Shown here: positions 6,694 to 15,434 of the stretch, piece by piece
Numbering within the stretch: the stretch's first letter is position 1
Layout of the letters: the number at the start of each line of letters is the position of its first letter
Assembly (NCBI GenBank): GCA_038251595.1
Contig: JBBSBC010000007.1
Location: forward strand, 1 to 35,524
Source: JADLCX01 sp038251595
GTDB lineage: Bacteria > Planctomycetota > Phycisphaerae > Phycisphaerales > UBA1924
Reading direction: 5' to 3'
DNA length: 35,524 bases
Made by a program: the position numbers and the translations under genes
The notes under the pieces: model-generated
The model's database searches: none
Told to the model about the DNA's origin: nothing
Seen by the model: the letters and a program-made list of their open reading frames with translations, nothing else

Positions 6694-9600
6694 ATGGACT
6701 CAACCGTGAACCGCCCGCCAGCCCCCCCCGTCCCCTCCACCAATCCGGCCACTCTAACTGAGAGCAGCGTGGCCAGCATCGCCGCGGCCACGAAGGATGG
6801 CGCGGGCAGCAAGTATCGTGCGACGCTGAACCTGCCCAAGACGGGCTTTGCGATGAAGGCCAACCTCGTGCAGAACGAGCCGGCCAGCCTGAAGCGCTGG
6901 CAGGGGTTGAAGCTGTACGACGAGATCCGAAAATCGCAGAAGGGCAAGAAAGCGTTCGTGTTTCATGATGGTCCGCCGTACGCGAACGGGTCGATCCACC
7001 TTGGGCACCTGATGAACAAATGCCTGAAGGACTTTGTGGTTCGCTCCAAAACGATGCAGGGGTTCGATGTGCCGTACGTGCCGGGGTGGGATTGCCATGG
7101 GCTGCCCATCGAGCACAAGGTCATGACCGAGCTTCAAGAGAAGGGGAAGCTCGAGAAGATGAACACGCTTGCGCCGGATGTGCGCAAGATGGCCGTGCGC
7201 CGCGAATGCCAGGCATACGCGGAGAAATATCACAAGCTGCACACCGGCCAGATGTCGCGGCTGCTGACGCTGGCGGATTATGAACACCCGTACCTGACCA
7301 TGCAGCCGAGCTATGAGGGCGCGACGCTTGAGGTGCTGGCTTCGCTCGTGGAGAAGGGGCTTGTTTATCGCGCGCTGAAGCCGGTGCATTGGTCGATCGC
7401 CAACGAGACCGCGCTCGCCGAGGCGGAGCTTGAGTACGAAGATCGCGAAGATCTGTCGGTGTACGTGGACTTCGAGGCTCTCGATGCGGACGCGGTGTAC
7501 GACGCGTTTGGTCTGCCGAGGGCGGATGCGGACGATGCAGAGGGGGACGCGGAGAGCTCGGACGAAGTCGTAGAGGAAAAAGAAGACTATTGGGGGCCGC
7601 GGCCTACGCAGAAGCCTTCGTTCATGATCTGGACGACGACACCCTGGACATTGCCGGCCAATGTGGGCGTCGCGGTCAACGCGAAATATCTCTACGCGCT
7701 GGTCAGGGTTGATGGCAACATCACGGTGATCGCGGCGGATCTTGTCGAGAAAGTATGCGCGATGGCCAGGGCGGAGGATGTGAAAGTGCTGGCGACCGCC
7801 ACGGGTGCAAAGCTCGTGGGGCTGCGGTACAAGCACCCTTTTGTGGATGTTGCGCCGGAGTGCGGGCTTGGTCGGACGTGCGAAGAAACAAAGGTCTGGT
7901 CGCTGGTCGCGGCCGAGTATGTGACGATGGAGGATGGCACGGGGCTTGTCCACACCGCGCCGGGACACGGTACCGAGGATTACGCGACAGGCCTGCGTGA
8001 GGGGTTGCCGGTCTATAGCCCTGTGAAGGGGAACGGAACGTACGACGATACCGCGCCGGAGTGGCTCCGCGGCGTGAGCGTCTGGGATGCGAACAAGAAA
8101 GTGACCGAGTGGCTGCGCGATTCGGGCCACCTGTTTCATTCACTCACCTTTACCCACAGCTATCCGCACGATTGGCGCAGCAAGACGCCCGTGATCTTCA
8201 GGTGTACGGAGCAGTGGTTCGTGAGCGTTGATGGACGGTCGCAGAGTGATGCGGATGTCAACCTCAGAAAGCTGGCTCTCGACGCGGTTGATACGCCCGA
8301 TGCATCAAGGCGCGTGTCGTTTGTGCCTGAATGGGGGCGCAACCGCATGCGCGGGATGCTCGAATCACGACCCGACTGGTGCATCTCGCGCCAGCGTGCG
8401 TGGGGATTGCCGATCCCCGCGTTTGAACTTGCAGACGGTCAGACGCTGATGACCGCGGCGAGTGTTCGCGCGGTGGCGAAGGTCGTGCGCGAGAAGGGCT
8501 CCGATGTGTGGTTCACGGGCACGGTCGAGGAGTTGTTGAAGCACTACGACCCGAGCACCGATCCTGATGCGACGGGCGAACTCAGAGGGGCGACAGGGCC
8601 GGGTGGGCGGGCCAGTTGGATGGAAGGTGCGCGGAAGGGCAACGACATTCTGGATGTCTGGTTCGAGTCGGGTGCCAGTTGGAACTCCGTGCTGCGCGAG
8701 CGTGGCCTTGGGTATCCGGCTGACCTTTATCTGGAAGGCTCGGATCAACACCGCGGTTGGTTCCAGCTTTCGATGCTGCCCGCGCTCGGCGTGACCGGAC
8801 GCGCGCCATTCCGAACACTGCTGACACACGGATTCATCAACGACAAGGATGGAAAGAAGCTCAGCAAAAGTCGGCCGGATGCGAAGCAGTATGAGGTTGA
8901 CAGTCTGCTGGCCAACTATGGTTCCGACGTGATGCGTTGGTGGGTCGCCTCGCTTGCGTATGAGAACGATGTGAAGGCCGATCTCGACTTCTTCACGCTC
9001 AGCGGAGACTCGTACCGGAAGGTGCGAAACACGCTGAGGTTCATGCTGAGCAACCTCGATGACTACCAGCAGTCCGGATTTGAAACTCCTGCCCCCACCA
9101 CGGTTGATGCCTGGGTGCTTGCGGAGTTTGATCTCCTGAGCAAACAAGTTATCCGGGCGTACAGCGACTACGACTTCAAGGGCGCAAGCCAGCGGATCTA
9201 CGACTTCTGCAACGAGACCCTGAGCGCGGTGTATCTGGCCGCGATCAAGGATCGGATGTACTGCGACCGCGCAGACTCGCCCCGGCGTAGGCGCACGCAG
9301 GCCACGCTTTGGAGTTTGACGGATGGGCTGTGCCGGTTGCTGGCTCCAATCCTGCCGCACACGGCCGATGAGGCGTACCGCTCGCTGTGGAAGGCAGGTG
9401 TGGATGATGTTTCGCGTTGTGTACACACGCAGGAGTTCACCAAGGGCTCTGGTGTAACCACTCACGAAGCGTGGGCGCCAGCCATGCGAGCGTGCGCCGA
9501 GGCCACACGGTCGCTCGAGAGGGCCAAGGCCGAGCTGGGTGTTGAGAACCGTCTGGATGCGGGCGTGGTTTTGCCCGACCCGGATGGTCAACTATGCAAG

Positions 9601-9798
9601 CTCGACTTGACTGACCTGGCGGACCTGCTCGGCGTCAGCCGCGTCGGGCTTGATCCTGCGGCCAAGGAGCCGCGGATCACGGACCTTCGTGCCGAGCCCA
9701 GGTGCGAGCGGTCGTGGAAGCGTGATGGAACGGTAAAGGTTCGGAGTGATGGAGGCCTTTTGAGCGATCGGGATGCTGAGGCGGTCGGGCTGAAGTGA
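6694..9798 (+). CDS. ileS: Isoleucyl-tRNA synthetase
   Basis: This class I synthetase charges tRNA-Ile. The catalytic signatures are in order: PPYANGSIHLGH with the HIGH-type H102-L-G-H105, PGWDCHGLPIEHK, the WTTTPWTLPAN motif of the CP1 editing domain, GSDQHRGWFQLS, and KLSKS (about 722) as the KMSKS loop. The length of 1034 is near that of the bacterial family (about 940), with a Pro-rich N-terminal extension of about 40 residues and an acidic insert (about 270-300) in the editing region. At the C-terminus the usual CxxC...CxxC zinc finger reads C1004-E-R-S1007-W and S1024-D-R-D1027. Three of the four ligands are thus replaced, while the WKR and spacing remain. Function as IleRS is secure; zinc binding at this site looks lost. 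Confidence 0.96.
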   Translation: MDSTVNRPPAPPVPSTNPATLTESSVASIAAATKDGAGSKYRATLNLPKTGFAMKANLVQNEPASLKRWQGLKLYDEIRKSQKGKKAFVFHDGPPYANGSIHLGHLMNKCLKDFVVRSKTMQGFDVPYVPGWDCHGLPIEHKVMTELQEKGKLEKMNTLAPDVRKMAVRRECQAYAEKYHKLHTGQMSRLLTLADYEHPYLTMQPSYEGATLEVLASLVEKGLVYRALKPVHWSIANETALAEAELEYEDREDLSVYVDFEALDADAVYDAFGLPRADADDAEGDAESSDEVVEEKEDYWGPRPTQKPSFMIWTTTPWTLPANVGVAVNAKYLYALVRVDGNITVIAADLVEKVCAMARAEDVKVLATATGAKLVGLRYKHPFVDVAPECGLGRTCEETKVWSLVAAEYVTMEDGTGLVHTAPGHGTEDYATGLREGLPVYSPVKGNGTYDDTAPEWLRGVSVWDANKKVTEWLRDSGHLFHSLTFTHSYPHDWRSKTPVIFRCTEQWFVSVDGRSQSDADVNLRKLALDAVDTPDASRRVSFVPEWGRNRMRGMLESRPDWCISRQRAWGLPIPAFELADGQTLMTAASVRAVAKVVREKGSDVWFTGTVEELLKHYDPSTDPDATGELRGATGPGGRASWMEGARKGNDILDVWFESGASWNSVLRERGLGYPADLYLEGSDQHRGWFQLSMLPALGVTGRAPFRTLLTHGFINDKDGKKLSKSRPDAKQYEVDSLLANYGSDVMRWWVASLAYENDVKADLDFFTLSGDSYRKVRNTLRFMLSNLDDYQQSGFETPAPTTVDAWVLAEFDLLSKQVIRAYSDYDFKGASQRIYDFCNETLSAVYLAAIKDRMYCDRADSPRRRRTQATLWSLTDGLCRLLAPILPHTADEAYRSLWKAGVDDVSRCVHTQEFTKGSGVTTHEAWAPAMRACAEATRSLERAKAELGVENRLDAGVVLPDPDGQLCKLDLTDLADLLGVSRVGLDPAAKEPRITDLRAEPRCERSWKRDGTVKVRSDGGLLSDRDAEAVGLK

Positions 9799-9817
9799 TG
9801 AAAGTGGCGACGGGCCC

Positions 9818-9839
9818 CCGGTGCTGAAGGCTGCGCCGG
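9818..9839 (+). terminator. Hairpin after ileS, possible terminator
   Basis: CCGGTGC (9818-9824) pairs with GCGCCGG (9833-9839) through seven pairs including one T-G wobble, with an eight-base loop. It lies 20 bp after the ileS stop. The only T run (ATTTTT, about 9849) begins roughly ten bases beyond the stem, so termination would be weak. Confidence 0.35.
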
Positions 9840-9905
9840 ACCGATGTTGATTTTTCACAACGTCGGGCTTCAGCGGCCTACTCGTCCGGTCGATGAGATT
9901 CGACG

Positions 9906-10814
9906 ATGTCGAACCTCCCGCCAAATCCCCCTGTACCGCCGAATCCATCACCCCGACCGTCGAAGGAGCCGGCCGATTATCGGCCCTCCAAGAGCGATGC
10001 GGTGCTCCGTCGAACACTGGTCAGACCAGTGGGGATCACTCCCGATCCGGTCGATTCGGCCTATGTCTCGAATCGGTTGACAGCCCTCACGCACGAGTTG
10101 GCGAACCTGCTGGATGGTTCGCTGCGCCTGATGACCGTTGCGCGCCGGAGTCTGCCCGACGATGGCCAGGGCAAGACCAGCACCACGCTTGCGCCCGGGC
10201 AGATTTCTCGACATCTTGAGACTGTCTATGCCGCGATGCTTCAGATGGCGGACCTTGTGCGAAACTCGATGGCGGGCATGCCCCCGGCCCCGGGCGGGAC
10301 CGAAGGGATGAAGCACGCGCTTGGCGCATCGGGCACGGTGGAAGCGGCGGTGCGGCACGCGGTCGATGTCATGTGGCCACTCGCCGAGGAACGACACATC
10401 GACCTTCGATCCGACATCGGCGCCGAGTTGTGTGATGTCCCTGCGGGGCCGATCTACAGCGTGGTCACCAACACGGTGAGGAACGCGATTGAATCGATCG
10501 AGCGGAGCGGGCACGGGTTCGGATCGGTCACGGTACGAGCGTGGATGGAGGCGGGACGAACAGGCCGGTGCGTGGGCATCGAGATTTGTGATGATGGTCA
10601 AGGCCCGCCGATCACCGGAGCCAAGAAGATCTTTGAATACGGCGTGAGTGTGAAAGATGGCGGCCCGGGTATCGGCCTTGCGCACTGCCGCGAACTGGTG
10701 GAGCAGTTGGGCGGGACCATCGAACTGTCAAAGCGGCCCGATGGGCGACAGGGCGCGGTGTTGTGCGTGCGCTATCCGGTTCCGGCGATGTTTGTTGAGC
10801 GGGCGGTCGGGTAA
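9906..10814 (+). CDS. Soluble sensor histidine kinase (NtrB/HydH type)
   Basis: The transmitter core is complete. The H-box is LTH63ELANLLDG, the N-box is NTVRNAIESI (Asn about 193), G1 is DDGQGP and G2 is GGPGIGLAHCRELVEQLGG. It should autophosphorylate on His63 and pass the phosphate to the regulator encoded 65 bp downstream, with which it presumably forms an operon. Residues 1-30 are Pro-rich and disordered. There is no membrane segment and no recognisable PAS, GAF or other sensor domain, so the signal may be detected through a partner. The DNA before the start has only a weak Shine-Dalgarno (GAG). Pairing with a sigma-54 regulator places it in the NtrB-like group. Confidence 0.9.
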   Translation: MSNLPPNPPVPPNPSPRPSKEPADYRPSKSDAVLRRTLVRPVGITPDPVDSAYVSNRLTALTHELANLLDGSLRLMTVARRSLPDDGQGKTSTTLAPGQISRHLETVYAAMLQMADLVRNSMAGMPPAPGGTEGMKHALGASGTVEAAVRHAVDVMWPLAEERHIDLRSDIGAELCDVPAGPIYSVVTNTVRNAIESIERSGHGFGSVTVRAWMEAGRTGRCVGIEICDDGQGPPITGAKKIFEYGVSVKDGGPGIGLAHCRELVEQLGGTIELSKRPDGRQGAVLCVRYPVPAMFVERAVG

Positions 10815-10879
10815 GCGGATCGTCGGCGCGTGCGGTTTGGTGTATTCGGTTGAGCATCGTCTTCTGGAGAAACTTCTTG

Positions 10880-12343
10880 ATGGCCAGTGATCCCAATCGC
10901 ACGCAGCACTCCACCGGAACACCGCGAATCCTCATCATTGATGATGACGCGATCGCGGCGGGCTCGCTCGCCGATTATCTGGCCGAAGAGAACTACGAAC
11001 CGACCACGGCCTTCAGCGGCAGCGAGGCTCTGCAGCTGCTGGCCCGCAACGACGCGGCCGGCACACCCTTCGCAGTTGCGCTGTGTGATGTCGCCATGCC
11101 CACGATGAACGGGCATGAAGTCCTGCGTCGTGTGAACAAGGAACACCCATCAACCGCCGTGCTGATGCTGACCGGCTATGGCACGATCGAGAGCGCGGTG
11201 GAAGCCGTGCGACTCGGCGCGGTGGACTATCTGACCAAGCCGGTGGTTGACAGCGAGTTGAAGCTCGCGCTGGAGCGTGGGCTGAGGCAGCACACACTGT
11301 TGAGCGAGAATCGCCAGCTCAAGAAGCGATTGGACGATCGGTTCGGCCTCGATGCAATTGTCGGGACCGACCATCGCATGTTGAAGATCTACGAGTTGAT
11401 TGAGTCGGTGGCGCCGAGCAAGACCACCGTGCTGATGACCGGCGAAAGCGGTGTGGGCAAGAGCCTGATCGCCAACGCCATTCACCAACGATCACCCCGG
11501 CGCAACAAGGCGTTCATTCAGTTGTCGTGCGGGTCGATTCCCGAAACGCTGTTGGAAAGCGAACTCTTCGGGCACGTCAAAGGCGCGTTCACTGGCGCAC
11601 ACGTTGACAAGATCGGGCGGTTTCTGGCCGCGGATGGCGGGACGATCTTTCTTGATGAGATCAACAGCGCATCGGCGGGGATGCAGTTGAAGCTGCTGCG
11701 TGTGCTGCAAGAGCGCCGCTTCGAGCCTGTTGGCTCGAGCCAAACCACGGAAGTAGATGTGCGTGTGGTCCTGGCCACCAACAAGCCGCTTGAGGACCTC
11801 GTCGCCCGTGGCGAGTTCAGGCAGGACCTCTATTACCGCATCAACGTGGTGACCGTGGAGCTGCCGCCCCTGCGCGAGCGCATCAGCGATATCCCATCAC
11901 TGGCCGAGCACTTTCTCAAAAAGCACTCCGGAAACCTTGGACGAACGTTCGTCGGGTTCAGCGCTGATGCGATGGATGTGCTGCGACGTTACACGTATCC
12001 CGGCAACGTTCGAGAGCTTGAAAACATCGTTGAGCGCGCGGCCGTGCTCGCCAAGTCGCCGACCATCGGCATCATGGATCTTCCCGAGCAGGTGGTGGGC
12101 GGGAAACCGCGGCCAGCACTCGCGCTCGTGGGTTCGGCTGATGAGGAGGCTGGCTGGTCGCCGATGCCGCTCGAAGAGGCGCTGCGCGAGCCGGAGCGGA
12201 AGATCCTGCTTCGCGCGCTCAAGGCCAACGGCTGGAACCGGCAGAAGACCGCGGAGGTCTTGCAGATCAACCGGACGACGCTCTATAAGAAGATGAAGTT
12301 GCTGGGAATTGAAGGTGCCGACGATGAGCGGCTGGCGGGGTAG
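10880..12343 (+). CDS. NtrC-family sigma-54-dependent response regulator
   Basis: This is a three-domain enhancer-binding activator. The receiver domain (about 14-130) has the acidic pocket IIDDD, the phosphoacceptor D70 in LCDVAMP and a conserved LTKP lysine. The AAA+ domain has Walker A GESGVGKS (about 188-195), the sigma-54 contact loop GAFTGA (about 235-240), Walker B GTIFLDEI, and YPGNVRELEN near its end. The C-terminus is a Fis-type helix-turn-helix (NRQKTAEVLQINRTTLYKKM). GGAG ten bases upstream supports the ATG at 10880 over the TTG at 10850. It is the likely partner of the kinase just upstream. Targets are unknown, and I found no convincing -24/-12 sigma-54 promoter between genes in the window. 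Confidence 0.95.
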   Translation: MASDPNRTQHSTGTPRILIIDDDAIAAGSLADYLAEENYEPTTAFSGSEALQLLARNDAAGTPFAVALCDVAMPTMNGHEVLRRVNKEHPSTAVLMLTGYGTIESAVEAVRLGAVDYLTKPVVDSELKLALERGLRQHTLLSENRQLKKRLDDRFGLDAIVGTDHRMLKIYELIESVAPSKTTVLMTGESGVGKSLIANAIHQRSPRRNKAFIQLSCGSIPETLLESELFGHVKGAFTGAHVDKIGRFLAADGGTIFLDEINSASAGMQLKLLRVLQERRFEPVGSSQTTEVDVRVVLATNKPLEDLVARGEFRQDLYYRINVVTVELPPLRERISDIPSLAEHFLKKHSGNLGRTFVGFSADAMDVLRRYTYPGNVRELENIVERAAVLAKSPTIGIMDLPEQVVGGKPRPALALVGSADEEAGWSPMPLEEALREPERKILLRALKANGWNRQKTAEVLQINRTTLYKKMKLLGIEGADDERLAG

Positions 12344-12489
12344 AGGATGGCTGAAGTCGTTTGTTGCCGTGAACGGCCTGGGTGTCATGCACTCGTCGGC
12401 TGAATGCGATCAGTTCTGTGCGATGGGGTCGAGTTCCCGATACGGGACGCGGTTCGGTGTTGCCCATGGTCATCCGCTACGATCTGCGG

Positions 12490-13203
12490 ATGGCCAAACC
12501 GCGTGAGATTCAAGATCGGTTCTTCAAACAAGCCAAGGCGGAGGGGTATGCCGCGCGTTCGGCGTACAAACTGAAGGAGATTCAGGAGCGTCGTCGCATC
12601 ATCAACCGCGGCGACCGGGTGGTTGACCTGGGGTGCGCGCCGGGTTCGTGGGTGCAGGTCTCATCACAGATTGTCGGTGCGAAGGGCTTCGTGGTGGGTA
12701 TCGATCTTCTGCCGGTACGGATCGATGATCTGCCAAATGCCCGCACGGTCGAGGGCGATATCTACAAAGTCAACGCGGCGGAGTTGCTGGCACTCGATCC
12801 GAACGGCGGGAACCGGCTGAAGCTCTTTGATGTGGTGCTCTCGGACATGGCCCCGAACACGGAGGGTGGCGCGGGAGGGTCGGGTGATCACTTCCGATCG
12901 ATCGAGCTCTGCCGGCGCGTGCTCGCACTCGCACCCAAACTCTTGAAGCCGGGTGGCAATCTTGTGATGAAGGTGTTTGAGGGTGAGGCGTATCCGGACC
13001 TTTTGCGCGAGACCGAGCGGATGTTCGCCAAGGGTGAGGTGAAGGGATTTAAGCCGGAATCAAGCCGCGAAGTTTCACGAGAGATGTTTGTTGTTGCCAA
13101 GAAGCATCGACCACCCGAGGCGGCTCAGGCTGACATCGCGCCTGTCGATAAACACGCGATGGCCCCGGCGCGCCCACAACCCCGTGCCGGTTGGGGAACC
13201 TGA
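12490..13203 (+). CDS. rlmE: 23S rRNA (uridine-2'-O)-methyltransferase RlmE (FtsJ/RrmJ)
   Basis: This SAM-dependent enzyme is expected to methylate U2552 of 23S rRNA in the late 50S subunit. The N-terminal part FFKQAKAEGYAARSAYKL holds the first catalytic Lys. DLGCAPGSWVQV is the SAM-binding motif I, LSDMAPN holds the catalytic Asp, VMKVFEG the second Lys and SREVSREMFVV the Glu, so the K-D-K-E tetrad of the family is complete. I prefer the ATG at 12490 (MAKPREIQD) because the family homology begins there; the ATG at 12466 is the alternative. At 237 residues it is slightly longer than E. coli RlmE (209), with a Pro/Ala-rich tail after the core. Confidence 0.94.
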   Translation: MAKPREIQDRFFKQAKAEGYAARSAYKLKEIQERRRIINRGDRVVDLGCAPGSWVQVSSQIVGAKGFVVGIDLLPVRIDDLPNARTVEGDIYKVNAAELLALDPNGGNRLKLFDVVLSDMAPNTEGGAGGSGDHFRSIELCRRVLALAPKLLKPGGNLVMKVFEGEAYPDLLRETERMFAKGEVKGFKPESSREVSREMFVVAKKHRPPEAAQADIAPVDKHAMAPARPQPRAGWGT

Positions 13204-13221
13204 ACCCACGCATTCTGCTCC

Positions 13222-15351
13222 ATGACCTTTCTTGATCCAACTTCCGGACTGATCGGCGCGGCCATCGCCGGGCCGATTCTGCTTTCGTTCTACTTTCTCA
13301 GGTTGCGTCGCCGCCCGCTGCGCGTTTCGAGCACATTGCTGTGGGATCAGGCCCTCAAAGATTTTCAGGTGAATGTTCCGTTCCGGTGGATCAAGATATC
13401 GTTGCTGCTGCTGTTGCAGATGCTGGCGTTGGCCGGGCTGCTGATGGCGCTCGCTCGCCCGGTGGTTGAAGGACCCGCGCAGGTGAGTGATCGAGTGGTG
13501 ATCGTGATCGACCAATCCGCTTCGATGTCGGCCCGCGATGGTGAGCCTGCCGGGAATGGTTCCGACGTGGCAGTGACACGGCTTGACGAAGCGCGGCGAA
13601 AGGCCGTTGACTTCGCACAGTCGCTCGGCAGATCTTCCGGCACGAGCGGGCAGCGACCGATGGTGCAGGTCGTGTCTTCTGCAGCGCAGGCACGGGTGCG
13701 GTGCCCGTTTACCAGCGATTTGGGTGAGGTTGTGGAAGCCATCTTGTTGATCGAACCGACCGATCAACCGGGCGGATGCGACGAGGCGTTGAAGCTGCTT
13801 TCGGCAGCGCAGGCCGCGACGGATGTTCAGGTTGAAGCCGCCGAGGTCGTGGTCTTTACCGATGAGCCCGGCGCAACCGAGCGTGTGGGTGCGGTGAAGG
13901 GTCGGGCGATTGTGGTGGGAGGTTCGCCGCGGATCGGCGATGAGGCGATCAACCTTGGCATCGTGACGATGAACGCGCGGCGCGACACCGTCAGACCAGA
14001 GACCATACGAATCTTTGCACGGGTGCAATCGACCGCTGCGAAGTCCGTATCCGCCTCGGTACGGCTGCTGGTGGATGGCGTAATCGCCGAATCACGTCGT
14101 GTGAATGTGGCGCGAACACCGGCGGATCTGCCGTTGACGTTCAGCACGGACCATCGTGATGCGTGTTCGATTGTTCTGACGATCGATGGTGATGACTTGT
14201 TGAGCGCGGACAACGTCTGTGCCCTGCGGGTTGGCGCGGCGATCACTCCGTCGATAGTGATGGTCGCGCCGTCGCGTGAGGGAAAGCCTGATCCTGATCC
14301 GTTTCTGCTCGGCGTGATGGAGAGCGTCGCCCCTCGTGCGGTGCGGTTGATGACCGCCGAAGGCTACGAGGCGGAGATCGATTCGGCTCGGACCGATGGT
14401 CGTTCCCGGTGGACCACCAGCACCGGGCCGGATGTGAACCTGATGGTGTTTGATCGTGTGGAACCGAGTGGTCTTCCGCCACGACCGAGCCTGAGTTTCG
14501 GCGCGGGCATTCCGATCGATGGACTTCGTTTATCGCCGCTCGCAGGCGGAGATTTGAACGCGACGAATGTCTCACGGTTTACATCATGGAAGCGCACGCA
14601 CCCGCTATTGAGCTACGTAGGGCTTGATCCGATCATCATCGCGCCCGCACCACCGGGGATTGTCGGTTCATCCGACGTTGCGGGGACCAACGCTTCGCCT
14701 GATACATCAGTTGTCGCACTTGGATATGGAGTGACGAGTTCGGGTAAGGAGGGCATACTGATGGCCTTGCAGGAACGTCGTGCGGGCGTGGCGGGAAGTG
14801 ATGAGCGGTATGGCCGACCGCTTCACGTGGTCACATCGTTTGCACTCGCGCGCTCCAACTGGGGACCGGATACATCGTTCCCCATTTTCATCGCCAATGC
14901 GGTCGATCAGCTGGTGGGGATCGGGCAAGCGGCGAGCGGGATTGCATGGACAACTGCGGAGCCAGTCTTGGTCACAACCAGCAAAGATGCGAGGCAGGTT
15001 GTCGCCACCGATACTGATGGCAGGGTGTTCAGACGTATCGGGATACCGGATGGTCATGGATCACTGCCGTTGAGACTCGGCATCTTTGAACGATGCGGTG
15101 TCTACCAACTGACGGGTTCCGAAGAGACCGTTGCGTGTGTGAATCTGCAAAGTTCACGCGAGACATTGCTTGGCGGACAACTTGCCGGGCCGGGTGTTGA
15201 TGTTCCCCTTGGTGAGGCAGGCAAGGTCGGTGCGAGCGTTGTTTCAGGGGCTCGATCCGGCCAGCAAGAGGTATGGCACTGGTTCCTGCTCGGTGCGTTT
15301 GCCCTGGCCACTCTTGAATGGGTAATCTATGCGCGAGGTGTGCGGAGTTGA
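13222..15351 (+). CDS. BatA/VWA-type membrane protein
   Basis: The 709-residue protein starts with the BatA N-terminal module (about residues 1-80). This has a first membrane helix, the FLRLRRRPLRVSSTLLW motif, and a second helix rich in Leu (SLLLLLQMLALAGLLMAL) ending in ARPVV. A von Willebrand A-like domain follows with a MIDAS site D97-x-S99-x-S101 (DQSASMS). A long extracytoplasmic part without recognisable motifs comes next, and a final membrane helix (HWFLLGAFALATLEWVIYARG) closes the protein. The order helix-helix-VWA-helix is that of the aerotolerance/Bat family, which often works with MoxR ATPases. A MoxR gene lies in this window but about 9.5 kb away. The role is inferred to be envelope-related and is otherwise unknown. 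Confidence 0.85.
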   Translation: MTFLDPTSGLIGAAIAGPILLSFYFLRLRRRPLRVSSTLLWDQALKDFQVNVPFRWIKISLLLLLQMLALAGLLMALARPVVEGPAQVSDRVVIVIDQSASMSARDGEPAGNGSDVAVTRLDEARRKAVDFAQSLGRSSGTSGQRPMVQVVSSAAQARVRCPFTSDLGEVVEAILLIEPTDQPGGCDEALKLLSAAQAATDVQVEAAEVVVFTDEPGATERVGAVKGRAIVVGGSPRIGDEAINLGIVTMNARRDTVRPETIRIFARVQSTAAKSVSASVRLLVDGVIAESRRVNVARTPADLPLTFSTDHRDACSIVLTIDGDDLLSADNVCALRVGAAITPSIVMVAPSREGKPDPDPFLLGVMESVAPRAVRLMTAEGYEAEIDSARTDGRSRWTTSTGPDVNLMVFDRVEPSGLPPRPSLSFGAGIPIDGLRLSPLAGGDLNATNVSRFTSWKRTHPLLSYVGLDPIIIAPAPPGIVGSSDVAGTNASPDTSVVALGYGVTSSGKEGILMALQERRAGVAGSDERYGRPLHVVTSFALARSNWGPDTSFPIFIANAVDQLVGIGQAASGIAWTTAEPVLVTTSKDARQVVATDTDGRVFRRIGIPDGHGSLPLRLGIFERCGVYQLTGSEETVACVNLQSSRETLLGGQLAGPGVDVPLGEAGKVGASVVSGARSGQQEVWHWFLLGAFALATLEWVIYARGVRS

Positions 15352-15434
15352 CACTTAGAGTTGGCGCACGCGCACGCTCAACGTAGTACGATGAGCACGT
15401 GTCCACCCGCCCGCTCACCATGCCGGAGTTCGAC

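Noticed and set aside
7935..7949. TGGCAC-N5-TTGT, resembling a sigma-54 promoter
   Set aside because: It lies deep inside ileS on the coding strand with no gene start nearby and an imperfect -12 element.
6754..8139. A 461-codon open frame antisense to ileS
   Set aside because: Its composition is typical of an antisense shadow (Arg, His, Leu), and ileS is unmistakable on the other strand.
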